This document shows positions 52,221 through 61,022 of a DNA stretch of 64,000 bases, piece by piece. The notes beneath the pieces are model-generated. The model made no database searches and had not been told where the DNA came from. It saw only the letters and a program-made list of their open reading frames with translations. A program made the translations under genes and the position numbers. This stretch comes from CAVVEQ01 sp963802095 (GTDB lineage Bacteria; Chloroflexota; Anaerolineae; Anaerolineales; Anaerolineaceae), in NCBI GenBank assembly GCA_963802095.1, contig CAWDHI010000002.1:256946-320945 (forward strand), given 5' to 3'. Every line of letters starts with the position of its first letter. Positions within the stretch are counted from its first letter, which is position 1.

Positions 52221-52616
52221 GTGAAAGCTTACGCGTTACGTTTACACCCTGGAGATGATCTCAAGGGTTGCATTGATGACTTCATCACTCTAAACAAGAT
52301 CGATGCTGCTTGCATCGTCACCTGTGTTGGCAGTCTTCAAAAAGCGGCCTTACGCTTTGCAAATCAAACAGGAATTTCCATCATGCAAGGGTATTTTGAG
52401 ATTGTATCCTTGACCGGTGTCTTATCTACCAACGGATCTCATTATCATATTTCCATTTCCGATGGGGAAGGTCGCTCTTTCGGCGCCCATCTTATGGAGG
52501 GAAGCGAGGTGTACACGACCGCTGAAATAATCATCGCGCAGTTCGAAGATCTCGTTTTTCAGCGTACGCTGGATAACGAAACTGGGTATCCCGAGTTGGA
52601 AATAACATATAAATAA
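52221..52616 (+). CDS. PPC/DUF296-domain protein
   Basis: A 131-residue single-domain protein. MKAYALRLHPGDDLKGCIDDFI, the CVGSLQKAALRFA strand, and HYHISISDGEGRSFGAHLMEGSEVYTTAEIII (which includes the GxHL motif) match the plants-and-prokaryotes-conserved (PPC, DUF296) domain. In plants this domain occurs next to AT-hooks; the bacterial stand-alone forms are trimers of unknown role. It starts at GTG seven bases after the DsrE-like gene and is followed by the ECF transporter, suggesting joint function. Confidence 0.88.
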   Translation: MKAYALRLHPGDDLKGCIDDFITLNKIDAACIVTCVGSLQKAALRFANQTGISIMQGYFEIVSLTGVLSTNGSHYHISISDGEGRSFGAHLMEGSEVYTTAEIIIAQFEDLVFQRTLDNETGYPELEITYK

Positions 52617-52640
52617 TTCTTCTTCAAAGGAGTTCAAAAA

Positions 52641-53237
52641 ATGTCTCTCAAAGAAACGCTTAAAAAGGATTTTTCCACCATCACATTCGGGTTGATTGCC
52701 GTCGCCATTGTGATCAATATTGTCCTTGGACAGCTCGTTTCAATGCTGAAACTTCCCATTTTCCTGGATTCTCTTGGAACAATAATCGTCGCGCTGCTGG
52801 CTGGTCCCTGGGTGGCGGGTTTAACTGGACTCTTGACCAATCTTATCTGGGGTCTCATCAGTGACCCCGTTGCTGCTGCGTTTGCACCTGTCGCCATGGT
52901 GATCGGTATCACTGCCGGTTTGTGCGCCAAGTATGGGTTGTATAAAAAATGGTGGGGTGCGATCCTCAGCGGTGTAATCATCACGTTAGCCCTTTCGATC
53001 ATTGCAATTCCGATCCGGGTTTATATGTTCGGAGGCGTCACTGGAAGCGGCGCGGATTTCATAACCGCGTACCTCGTGGCCACCGGACGGGATCTTTTTA
53101 GCGCGGTGATCATCACAGTAATCACTGATAATTTGATCGATAAGGTCGCTACCTCGCTGATCGCCTGGGCAATCGTTAAGGGTTTGCCAATACGCTTCAC
53201 CAGCCGCTTCCCACGGTCTGGTTCAGTTTTAAATTAA
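52641..53237 (+). CDS. ECF transporter S component, substrate unknown
   Basis: A 198-residue membrane protein with about six helices. The segment LPIFLDSLGTIIVALLAGPWVAGLTGLLTNLIWG is typical of ECF substrate-binding (S) components. It has an AAAGGAG ribosome site. The dedicated T and two A components follow directly, so this is a group I ECF system with its own energising module. Nothing in the sequence reveals the vitamin, metal or other ligand. Confidence 0.87.
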   Translation: MSLKETLKKDFSTITFGLIAVAIVINIVLGQLVSMLKLPIFLDSLGTIIVALLAGPWVAGLTGLLTNLIWGLISDPVAAAFAPVAMVIGITAGLCAKYGLYKKWWGAILSGVIITLALSIIAIPIRVYMFGGVTGSGADFITAYLVATGRDLFSAVIITVITDNLIDKVATSLIAWAIVKGLPIRFTSRFPRSGSVLN

Positions 53238-53249
53238 TCAATATTTCGA

Positions 53250-54041
53250 TTGATATCTGAACCTGTATACCAGGAAGGAAATTCCTTCCTGCATCGATTT
53301 CACCCGCTTACAAAAATCACTCTCACTGTAAGCGGGTTGATTCTAGTCTTTTTGGGTCCGCAGGGTTGGATCTGCAACATCCTTCCTGGATTGATCGCGC
53401 TGATCCTTCTAGCAATGGCTGGTCAATTCCATTTCGTTGCAAAACGGATCATGCGAATCCTCGTTCCATTCATGGTCTTCCTATTTATTATTCATGGCTT
53501 CTTTTATCCCGGCAACCAAAATATCCTGATATCCCTGGGACCTTTTTCAATCGGTTTCGAAGGGGTGGTTTACGCTTCGCGGGTCGTTATTCGGTTGGCA
53601 TCCGCGCTTGCGTTATCCTTTCTCCTCATTAGTACCACCCACACGGGAGACCTGGTCCACGCTTTGGTTGAATTAGGGTTATCCAACCGTTTCGCGTATC
53701 TTGTCGGCAGCCCTCTATTATTAATTCCTCAAATGGCTGAGCGAGGCAGATTGATCCGGGCTGCGCAGCAATCCCGCGGTTTGGAGCTTGGGGGGAATTT
53801 ATTTTCCCGGATCAAAGCATTGCTGCCGATTATCACCCCTCTCATCCTGGGTTCACTGGTGGATATTGAAGAAAGGGCAATTGCATTGGAGATTCGAGGA
53901 TTCAGTAAACCTGGACCAAAGACTTCCATCAGGGAATTGCGAGATACGAATAACCAAAAGTTCCTCCGCTGGTTTCTATTCTTACTTACCGCGTCGTTAC
54001 TGACTGCTGGATTATTCTGGAGGATAAATGCCGTGCCTTAA
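53250..54041 (+). CDS. ECF transporter T component (EcfT)
   Basis: A 263-residue membrane protein with FLHRFHPLTKITLTV at the N-terminus, as in EcfT/CbiQ. Its two coupling-helix motifs hold the X-R-G triplets QQSRGLELGG and ALEIRGF, which contact the ATPases. The start must be TTG at 53250, as no ATG fits. It overlaps the first ATPase gene by 14 bases. It connects the S component to the ATP-hydrolysing pair. Confidence 0.9.
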   Translation: MISEPVYQEGNSFLHRFHPLTKITLTVSGLILVFLGPQGWICNILPGLIALILLAMAGQFHFVAKRIMRILVPFMVFLFIIHGFFYPGNQNILISLGPFSIGFEGVVYASRVVIRLASALALSFLLISTTHTGDLVHALVELGLSNRFAYLVGSPLLLIPQMAERGRLIRAAQQSRGLELGGNLFSRIKALLPIITPLILGSLVDIEERAIALEIRGFSKPGPKTSIRELRDTNNQKFLRWFLFLLTASLLTAGLFWRINAVP

Positions 54042-54894
54042 AGTGCAGGAGTTCTCCTATTCATACCCGGGCATGGATACTTTCGCGCTAAAGGATATTA
54101 ACCTGGTGGTCGATCAGGGAGAGGTTGTATGTATCCTCGGGCTGAACGGCAGCGGTAAGACCTCTCTATGCCTTAGTCTTTCCGGCTTGATTCCCCATAC
54201 GTTCAATGGAACACAAATGGGCTCTGTGAGGATTTTTAATGATGATACCGGTGACTTCCCGCCTGGCTATTTCACCGGGAAAATTGGTCTCGTTCTTCAA
54301 AATCCTCTCAATCAGCTTTCTAGAATGCGGTACTCGGTATTTGAAGAAGTAGCCTTTGGATTAGAGAACCTGGGAGTCCCAAGGGAGCAAATGCCGGAAA
54401 GGATAAAACGCGCTCTCCAGCTAGTGGGATTGGAAGAACTTCAAGAAAGGTCCCCATATACCCTCTCTGGTGGTCAACAGCAAAAACTTGCGCTTGCGAG
54501 CGTCCTGGTTATGGATGCACCAATTCTTATTTTGGATGAACCCACTAGCATGCTCGATCCCCGTGCAAGTCAGTCTTTTTATCAGATAATGAAAAACATG
54601 GCTGATACAGGTAAAACCATCATATTAGCTGAACAAAAACTGGAAAAAGTCGCCGATTTTGCCACTCGCGTTATTCTTTTATCAGAAGGCCAAATCCTCT
54701 TGGATGGTACAACCCACCAGGTTTTAACTTCGCCATTACTCGCGAAGGCAGGGATCAATTCAATTCCTTTCACCGAAGCGGCAAACATTGGATTGGAAAG
54801 AGGATTATGGCCGCCAGGATTGGCGCTCCCCATCAACGAAGTGGAAGCAGAATCCGGGTTCCGGTCAATTTTGGAAAAATCCCGCAAGGGATGA
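54028..54894 (+). CDS. ECF transporter ATPase (EcfA)
   Basis: A 288-residue ABC ATPase with Walker A GLNGSGKTS, Q-loop LVLQNPLNQL, signature LSGGQQQKLALA and Walker B ILILDEPTSMLD. The H-loop is changed: ILAEQKLEKV has Gln where H-loop His is usual. This suggests that only one of the two composite ATP sites in the EcfA-EcfA' dimer is fully catalytic. It overlaps the T-component gene and is followed six bases later by the second ATPase. Confidence 0.9.
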   Translation: MPCLKVQEFSYSYPGMDTFALKDINLVVDQGEVVCILGLNGSGKTSLCLSLSGLIPHTFNGTQMGSVRIFNDDTGDFPPGYFTGKIGLVLQNPLNQLSRMRYSVFEEVAFGLENLGVPREQMPERIKRALQLVGLEELQERSPYTLSGGQQQKLALASVLVMDAPILILDEPTSMLDPRASQSFYQIMKNMADTGKTIILAEQKLEKVADFATRVILLSEGQILLDGTTHQVLTSPLLAKAGINSIPFTEAANIGLERGLWPPGLALPINEVEAESGFRSILEKSRKG

Positions 54895-54900
54895 TCATCT

Positions 54901-55731
54901 ATGCAAATCTGCGTTGAGAATATTTCATATACATATCCCGGGGATATTCAAGCATTAGATAATGTTACCTTTCAGCTTGAAGCGGGAGAAAAGGTAGCCC
55001 TGACAGGTGAAAATGGGTCCGGAAAAACCACGCTTGCCCGCCTATTGAATGGTTTGCTCAAACCGCAATCCGGCAAGATCGAAATTAGCGGTCTTTCCCC
55101 CCAGAATCACACTCCAGCTCAAATGGCGCATAAGGTCGCCTATGTCTTCCAGAACCCAGATGACCAAATATTCTGTCAGCGGGTAAGGGATGAAATCGCT
55201 TTCGGACCTGAGAAGCTTGGTTTTTCTAAGGTACAAATAAATCAGGTTGTTGATGATGCAATGAACCTAACTGGCCTTCTTGATATTGGAGAAAAACATC
55301 CCTACGACCTTGGATTCTCCGGGCGTCGAATGGTCACAATCGCCTCTGCGCTCGCTATGCAAACACCAATTTTGATATTTGACGAACCCACTGCTGGATT
55401 GGATTCGCGGGAATTATCTATTTTTTGTCATATTCTCAACGATCTCAACGCTAAGGGAAAAACTTCTATCGTTATAACGCATGATATGAATTTTGTTGCT
55501 GAAAACCTGGAAAGAGTCCTTCTATTGCAATCGGGAAAGCTCATCATCGATAATAAAACCCAAGAGTTTTTCGGTTTATTAAATCAAATCGGGGATGCTG
55601 GACTTGAAGAACCCCTCATCCATACCCTGGGCAGACGGTTGGGATTCGCTAACCCCCCCCTAAATGTTCAGACTTTTTTAGGAGAGCTGGAAAATATCGT
55701 TTTGGGAAAAACAATGCGGTTTCCAAATTGA
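54901..55731 (+). CDS. ECF transporter second ATPase (EcfA')
   Basis: A 276-residue ABC ATPase with Walker A GENGSGKTT, Q-loop YVFQNPDDQIF (the classical ECF motif), Walker B ILIFDEPTAGLD and H-loop ITHD. The signature is not LSGGQ but LGFSGRRMVTIA. With the first ATPase carrying a good signature and a poor H-loop, the pair looks like an asymmetric dimer with one active site. Last gene of the operon. Confidence 0.9.
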   Translation: MQICVENISYTYPGDIQALDNVTFQLEAGEKVALTGENGSGKTTLARLLNGLLKPQSGKIEISGLSPQNHTPAQMAHKVAYVFQNPDDQIFCQRVRDEIAFGPEKLGFSKVQINQVVDDAMNLTGLLDIGEKHPYDLGFSGRRMVTIASALAMQTPILIFDEPTAGLDSRELSIFCHILNDLNAKGKTSIVITHDMNFVAENLERVLLLQSGKLIIDNKTQEFFGLLNQIGDAGLEEPLIHTLGRRLGFANPPLNVQTFLGELENIVLGKTMRFPN

Positions 55732-55803
55732 GGATTTCAACAGGATGGTTTTTTCCAATTCCCATACTGAGGGAATACGCACAAAAATCACCAGGTTAGA
55801 GTA

Positions 55804-56721
55804 TTAATTAAATATTTCCTCAGTTTTTTCTGTGCTTATTCGCCAAACCTGCTTGCTTAATTTCCGATCAAGAGCATATTTCGCCGGTTGTTCTTCAATA
55901 GTTTTGTTGAAATACATCCCTGTAACACCTTCCATATCCGATGATGCAGCCAGGTAATAGATCGCCTCGCCACTGATGGCAGGATCTGAAAGAACCCACC
56001 AGAGAAGGTATTTCTGATATGCCCTGTAGAGCCACCCATTATTCATGCCGATATTCGTGCGCACTTCCCCGGGATGCATGGCATTGATCGAGACTGAGCT
56101 GCCTTGAAGTTGGTCGGCGAATTCCCAGGTGGTCAATAATTGTGCGGTTTTCGCTGCTCCATACGCTTTATAGCCGTTGTATTTTCTCCGGCTCCAATCC
56201 AGGTCGGTCAGATCCAGCCCGCCAAAGCGGTGCCCCTGCGAGTTTACCTGGATGATCCTGGAAGGTGCGGATGTGATCAATACTGGGAGGAGTAAACGAA
56301 TGAATAAAAATGGCGCAAGATGGTTAACAGCGAACACTTTCTCAAACCCATCCTCGGTCAACTCCCTGTGGGTATTATGGATCCCGGCGTTATTGATTAA
56401 AACATCCACCCGGGAATGGCTCGCCAATATCTTTTTGGCCGCCTCCCGAACTTCCTTGAGCCGGGAAAAATCGGAAATGACCGTTTCCGCGGTAATGCCA
56501 AACCGGGAATGAAGCGCATTCATCAACAAATCAGCTTTTTCGGGATTCCTGACAACCAGGATCAGGTTGGCTCCTCCCTCCGCCAACCGCCAAGCCGCCT
56601 GGTAACCCACTCCGGATGTAGCCCCGGTGACAATGCACCACTTCCCATCCAACCTTTCAGTGGAGGTTTTCTGTGGTTTACGGGCGTTTTCAATGAATTG
56701 AAGCTCTTCTGGCAGTTTCAT
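55804..56721 (-). CDS. Short-chain dehydrogenase/reductase
   Basis: A 305-residue SDR with cofactor motif TGATSGVG, NNAG, the Ser in IIQVNSQGH and the active-site YGAAK. VVRNPEKAD after the second strand suggests NADP(H) preference. The layout and the RFGGLDLTDLDW region resemble retinol-dehydrogenase/WWOX-like SDRs acting on lipophilic substrates. I took the ATG at 56721 because the longer frame overlaps the upstream SnoaL-like gene. Substrate unknown. Confidence 0.88.
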   Translation of the reverse strand: MKLPEELQFIENARKPQKTSTERLDGKWCIVTGATSGVGYQAAWRLAEGGANLILVVRNPEKADLLMNALHSRFGITAETVISDFSRLKEVREAAKKILASHSRVDVLINNAGIHNTHRELTEDGFEKVFAVNHLAPFLFIRLLLPVLITSAPSRIIQVNSQGHRFGGLDLTDLDWSRRKYNGYKAYGAAKTAQLLTTWEFADQLQGSSVSINAMHPGEVRTNIGMNNGWLYRAYQKYLLWWVLSDPAISGEAIYYLAASSDMEGVTGMYFNKTIEEQPAKYALDRKLSKQVWRISTEKTEEIFN

Positions 56722-56732
56722 AGGGTAGCTTA

Positions 56733-57200
56733 TTAACCAAAATACCGGTGCATGAATTTCCAGTAGGGTTTTCGAAGCACCGGGATGCCGTTTAAGATTG
56801 TCCCCCATAGGTCAAAATAATCCCGTTGCGAGATGATCCGGCCGTCATCTGCCAGCGTCAATTTACTGCAACCATAGAGCGGTGTGGATGGATATTTTTT
56901 AAACATCATCACCATTTTCCATTGAAGGAATACATCCTTTGAATCCATCAGGATGGAGAGGATCTCCATGTTGAGTTGTTCGCACCGATTCGCCAGCCTG
57001 CCGCACATCGCCTTGAAATCTTCGATCCCTTCCACCCGCTGAATACTATCCTCGAAAACGATTTCGTCATGGTAATACGGGAAGAGGTGGGACCAATCCG
57101 GTTTTCCAGCGGTGTTGTAGGTTTGAGACCACAGGTCGAGGATAAGTTCTTTCGATAAAGATTGCAGTGTGTTTTCATTATTACTGGCGGTAGATTTCAT
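56733..57200 (-). CDS. SnoaL/NTF2-like protein
   Basis: A 155-residue alpha+beta-barrel protein. WSHLFPYYHDEIVFEDSIQRVEGIEDFKAMCGRL, followed by VFLQWKMVMMFKKYPSTPLYGCSKLTL and DGRIISQRDYFDLWG, fits the SnoaL-like polyketide-cyclase/NTF2 fold. Its stop lies 11 bases before the SDR start, so the two are an operon. The FAD enzyme at 57427 is divergent; such trios of SDR, NTF2-like and FAD oxidoreductase recur in bacterial genomes next to lipid or carotenoid modifying genes, but the reaction is not known from sequence. Confidence 0.85.
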   Translation of the reverse strand: MKSTASNNENTLQSLSKELILDLWSQTYNTAGKPDWSHLFPYYHDEIVFEDSIQRVEGIEDFKAMCGRLANRCEQLNMEILSILMDSKDVFLQWKMVMMFKKYPSTPLYGCSKLTLADDGRIISQRDYFDLWGTILNGIPVLRKPYWKFMHRYFG

Positions 57201-57426
57201 TTAACTTCCTTTTTCACATGGCTCAGATAGCTCACGGAGCTAATTTGGTGATTAAAATTCATCCCATTTTACTTGATGGAACAAGGAAAGAAATGGTTGG
57301 TATAAGGTACAGTCAATATCCACCCATCGGACATCTGATTTTTTTCGCTAATCTCTCTCGTGAACCAGGCAAGTGAGCATCATATATACTTATTCGATGC
57401 ATAATTTAAAGAAGCCGGGAGGATCT

Positions 57427-58788
57427 ATGTCAGCAAAGAAGGTGGTGATCGTTGGAGCTGGATGCGCGGGCCTTTCCGCGGCTTATATGCTGAAAAAATT
57501 GGGGGTTGATTTTGAAGTATACGAGGCTGGCAGCACGGCGGGTGGACGCTGCCGGACGATCGTTGAGGATGGATACGAGTTCATCGCAGGGGCCGGCAGC
57601 ACCGAGCCGCAGTGGGCAACCACCTTTCAATACCTGGATGAGCTCGGGCTGAAAGATCGGGTCTATTCCATTCAGAAACAACGCTTTGGTATGTATCGCA
57701 ATGGGAAAGTCCGCACCGCCTTTTCCGGCGGCTCAAAATGGGATACGGTAAAAACCCTTCCGGAGAACCTGCGATTTTATCTCACCGCGATGCCCAGGAA
57801 AACATTCGCTCAGGTTAAAAAGGTAAACCAGGAGCTCGATAAATACCTGAAGTTGGTGGATACCAAGAGCCAGAGGTTTGAGGCGCTTGAGGAGATCTCA
57901 AACGTAAGTACTGAGGATTTCGTCCTCAAGTATGGCGGACCGGAAGCCCTGGAATGGCATTTTCATCCCTTCCTGGCAACCATGGTTCTCGGTCGTCCCA
58001 GGGAGATCTCCATCGCCCACCCAATCGCAATATTTTCCCTGATGAAGGGCATGTGCTCCATGAAGGGCGGGCTTGGATCCATCACTGCTGCTCTTTATGA
58101 AAAAGTGCGAGATCGGGTTGTGTTGAATACTCCAGTTAAAAGGATAGTCATCGAAAATAATAAGGTTGTCGGGGTGCAAACAGATACGGATTTTGTGGCA
58201 GCCGACTTTGTGATCTGCGCCACGGATGCCTTCCATGCCCGCCAGCTCATGCCCAATCTACCGGAGAAGATACAAAAAGCTCTGGAGACCTGCAAATACA
58301 GCTCAACCTATTATTATCAGTTCGGTCTGGAAAAACCGATCGTGAACACCCGGCAGACCCCTTTTCATGTGGTCATGATCCCTCCCAGCGCGGACACCAT
58401 CCTCGATTTTGTTTCACTGGGTAGCTATTCTGAGGATAAACCGGTTGTGATCGCACCCACCCGCGGATGGGAGGATGAAAAACTTAATGCTCTCAGCGAG
58501 GAGGAACGCCGAAGACTGGTGATTACGGATATCCAGAAGGTTTGTCCCGCCTTCCCCGATGAACCGGTAAAAACCAAGGTCTTCCGCTGGGACAGGGCGG
58601 TCAATCTGGAAGCCCCGGGACAGTACGCAGCCATCCAGGATCTTCTTAATAATCATTACCGGGATATTGAAGGGCTATATCTCGCCGGCGAGTACCTGTT
58701 CCTTTTTGCCTGTACAGAAGGTGCCTTGAAGACAGGTCAACAGGCTGCGAAATTGGTTGCCGATGACATTACCAAAGCAAACGCATGA
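57427..58788 (+). CDS. FAD-dependent amine-oxidase/protoporphyrinogen-oxidase-like enzyme
   Basis: A 453-residue flavoprotein. The Rossmann motif is GAGCAGLSAAYMLKKLGVDFEVYEA, then the GGRCRT arginine pair typical of amine oxidases and PPOX. The C-terminal FAD motif is EGLYLAGEYLFLFACTEGALKTGQQAA. The ATG at 57427 follows GGGAGG. It is divergent from the SnoaL-SDR pair. Protoporphyrinogen oxidase is a formal possibility, but no heme genes are near, and an unassigned isoprenoid or lipid oxidoreductase is as likely. Confidence 0.87.
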   Translation: MSAKKVVIVGAGCAGLSAAYMLKKLGVDFEVYEAGSTAGGRCRTIVEDGYEFIAGAGSTEPQWATTFQYLDELGLKDRVYSIQKQRFGMYRNGKVRTAFSGGSKWDTVKTLPENLRFYLTAMPRKTFAQVKKVNQELDKYLKLVDTKSQRFEALEEISNVSTEDFVLKYGGPEALEWHFHPFLATMVLGRPREISIAHPIAIFSLMKGMCSMKGGLGSITAALYEKVRDRVVLNTPVKRIVIENNKVVGVQTDTDFVAADFVICATDAFHARQLMPNLPEKIQKALETCKYSSTYYYQFGLEKPIVNTRQTPFHVVMIPPSADTILDFVSLGSYSEDKPVVIAPTRGWEDEKLNALSEEERRRLVITDIQKVCPAFPDEPVKTKVFRWDRAVNLEAPGQYAAIQDLLNNHYRDIEGLYLAGEYLFLFACTEGALKTGQQAAKLVADDITKANA

Positions 58789-58818
58789 TTGGCGACACCA
58801 CTTGATAAATATGCGATC

Positions 58819-58880
58819 CAATTTCCCTTGAGGAGCCTTGGCAAGTGATTATTAAGATAGATCGATACGAAGGGAAATTG
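58819..58880. repeat. Long-loop inverted repeat
   Basis: CAATTTCCCTT (58819-58829) and AAGGGAAATTG (58870-58880) are exact complements with a 40-base loop that contains a GCCTTGGC palindrome. It lies between the FAD enzyme and the next small gene. Possibly a terminator or regulatory structure. Confidence 0.4.
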
Positions 58881-58938
58881 TAGCGTTGAAATCCACATCA
58901 TAATGATGTATGATGCCCCGCAGAACGCAGGATATATC

Positions 58939-59193
58939 ATGAATATAAATACATCAGATGCAATCCCGCATTTCGAATATCACCGCGATGGAAGCATCTG
59001 GGCCAGGGGTCACATGCTGGATGGTGTACCCGATGGTTTCTGGGAATGGTTCCGCAAGGATGGGACGATCATGCGTTCTGGAACATTCCGCGATGGAAAA
59101 CAGGTCGGCGATTGGACAACCTATGACCGGGAGGGGAAGGTTCATAAGGTCACGAGAATGAAACCAGAAATTAAATTGTTATCTAATTACTGA
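58939..59193 (+). CDS. Small MORN-repeat-like protein (YwqK-type)
   Basis: An 84-residue protein made of MORN-like repeats: EYHRDGSIWARGHMLDGVPDGFWEWF, RKDGTIMRSGTFRDGKQVGDWTTYD, REGKVHKVTRM. Such repeats occur in the YwqK antitoxin-like family and in unknown small proteins. AGGA lies seven bases upstream of the ATG at 58939; two earlier in-frame ATGs are less well placed. No toxin partner is adjacent. Confidence 0.7.
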   Translation: MNINTSDAIPHFEYHRDGSIWARGHMLDGVPDGFWEWFRKDGTIMRSGTFRDGKQVGDWTTYDREGKVHKVTRMKPEIKLLSNY

Positions 59194-59223
59194 GGTATCG
59201 ATTTATGAGAAGGGATGATTAAA

Positions 59224-59607
59224 ATGCAATCAAATACAAAAGCACCAGAGACGATCGATGAATATATCGCCGGTTTCCCGGCAGATATCCAGGTGATTCT
59301 GCAGAAGATCCGAAAAACGATCAAGGATGCTGCTCCGGATGCCCAGGAGGCGATATCCTACCAGATGCCTACCTTCAAGTTTCATGGCAATCTGGTTCAT
59401 TTCGCGGCTTTCAAAAACCACATCGGTTTTTACCCGGTCCCCTCCGGGATCGAGAAATTCAAGGCAGAACTTTCGGTTTACAAGCAGGGCAAGGGCTCAG
59501 TGCAGTTCCCCCTGGATCAACCCATTCCCTATGACCTTATCAGCCGGGTCGTGAAGTACCGTGTGGAAGAGAATCTGAAAAAGTCTGCGGGAAAAATGGT
59601 AAAATAA
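59224..59607 (+). CDS. DUF1801 (YdhG/frataxin-like) protein
   Basis: A 127-residue single-domain protein. TIDEYIAGFPADIQVILQKIRKTIKDAAPDAQEAISYQMPTF and HIGFYPVPSGIEKF are the hallmarks of the DUF1801 family, which has a frataxin-like fold and is sometimes called an iron chaperone. The ATG at 59224 has AGAAGGG at a good distance, unlike the ATG nine bases earlier. The 240-base stretch after it contains no gene I can support. Confidence 0.88.
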   Translation: MQSNTKAPETIDEYIAGFPADIQVILQKIRKTIKDAAPDAQEAISYQMPTFKFHGNLVHFAAFKNHIGFYPVPSGIEKFKAELSVYKQGKGSVQFPLDQPIPYDLISRVVKYRVEENLKKSAGKMVK

Positions 59608-59851
59608 GAAATCAAAACGGTGATCATTGTTGTTCTCCGGTGAGTTTGGCCTTTTTGATATAAGTGCACTTTAGTTGCCCTCAGGGCGTCTTAACATGCT
59701 GCAGAATATTTTATTGTGCAAAGTCTCAGTAGTTTAGACAATAAATTTTCCATTTATTTCTAATCTCTGCCACATTCTCACCGATCTCCGGTTCTTTCGG
59801 TAATCCGGATCCCGGAACAGGTCGTGAGGACGGCACAAAAGGAAATTGATT

Positions 59852-60511
59852 GTGAATTCTAGTCACTTGAAAGAAATCAATGAATCCGAATTGAAATCGG
59901 AATCGCTTGGGCGGAAGATTGAATTACTCATTCGCAAAATACCCCCCAATGAAGTAAATTTTTTGGAGATTACAAGCATTGTTGGAAAAGACTGCCTGCT
60001 GCTGCTCACCATTTTTATCTCCCTAATTTTTCTTGTTCCTGTTTCAATTCCGGGTGTAAGTACTGTTTTCGGAACAGCAATTCTACTCATCGGTATTACC
60101 CGATTGTTTAATCGCGATCTCTGGCTGCCAACAGCAATTGCGAACCGCAAATTACCATCCGAACAACTCCGTGAAGGATTTAAGCGTGCGCTTGTTGGAT
60201 TTTACAAACTGGAAAAGATCAGTAAACCTCATCGCCTACCCCAATTAACATCCACTGGCTGGGTCGGCCATATAAATCACTTATCCTTCATACTTGCAAG
60301 TCTCCTACTCATGGTTCCTTTTAGTTTTATTCCGTTTAGCAACACACTCCCAGCGCTTGCACTTATCTTTCTCTCAGTAGCTATGATTCAAAGAGATGGC
60401 GTCTCCATTTTGATTGGTAATCTTGCAAATGTTTTAACAATTGTATATTTCACTTTCTTAATCCTCGCAGGTGGTTGGTCCATTCAAGAGCTTCTCCATT
60501 TTATAAATTGA
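59852..60511 (+). CDS. ExoD-family membrane protein
   Basis: A 219-residue membrane protein with about four helices. ISLIFLVPVSIPGVSTVFGTAILLIGITRLF and LVPFSFIPFSNTLPALALIFLSVAMIQRDG match the ExoD family, whose founding member affects exopolysaccharide synthesis in rhizobia. The start is GTG (59852) with AAAGG upstream; a TTG six bases earlier is too close to that site. Function here is unknown. Confidence 0.87.
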   Translation: MNSSHLKEINESELKSESLGRKIELLIRKIPPNEVNFLEITSIVGKDCLLLLTIFISLIFLVPVSIPGVSTVFGTAILLIGITRLFNRDLWLPTAIANRKLPSEQLREGFKRALVGFYKLEKISKPHRLPQLTSTGWVGHINHLSFILASLLLMVPFSFIPFSNTLPALALIFLSVAMIQRDGVSILIGNLANVLTIVYFTFLILAGGWSIQELLHFIN

Positions 60512-60878
60512 TAACAGACGTTAGTATCTTCCGTGCAATGATGCTGATTAAGTTACGCCTCGCATGATTGGTGGACGATAGTTGTTTTATATTGCAGCAA
60601 TCCTTTTCGTAATATTCCATGTTTCGTAGCATTTTCGTTTGATCGTTGCATTTTTTGCAGGGGTGCAAATGGAACTGTCTCGATTATTTAAGCGATTAAG
60701 TGATGGGACGGATGAATATAAGCTCGACTTGTTATCCTGGAAGGACTCCTTGAACTCGATATGATTTCCAGTAACTCGAATACCATCCCCCAGAGGGGAG
60801 TCGGTTATGCCTTATTTATCATAATGGGAGTGCCCCTCGCGTATGGTGAACAACCGAAGGGTGCAAGGAAACTCGAAT
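60512..60878. other. Intergenic region without recognised gene
   Basis: About 370 bases between the ExoD-like gene and the tRNA terminator. Stops interrupt all frames, and no RNA fold or family is recognisable by eye. Confidence 0.5.
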
Positions 60879-60900
60879 AAAAAACCACCAGAAAGGTGGT
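60879..60900 (-). terminator. Terminator of tRNA-Glu
   Basis: On the minus strand ACCACC-TTTCT-GGTGGT followed by TTTTTA, four bases after the encoded CCA end of the tRNA. A classic rho-independent terminator. Confidence 0.9.
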
Positions 60901-60903
60901 CTT

Positions 60904-60978
60904 TGGTGCCCCCAAGGAGACTCGAACTCCTGTTATGGCCTTGAAAGGGCCGTGTCCTAACCACTAGACCATGGGGGC
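60904..60978 (-). tRNA. tRNA-Glu (anticodon TTC)
   Basis: The cloverleaf reads GCCCCCA acceptor, GTCTAGTGGTTAGGAC D-arm, anticodon loop CTTTCAA (TTC), T-arm AGGAGTTCGAGTCTCCT, TGGGGGC, discriminator A and an encoded CCA. The first anticodon-stem pair is a C-A mismatch; the rest pair well. It closely follows the layout of E. coli tRNA-Glu. Followed by its own terminator. Confidence 0.97.
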
Positions 60979-61022
60979 AACGGGAGGAATTTTACCGTAC
61001 CTCCCCGCTTCGGTCAAGAAAA

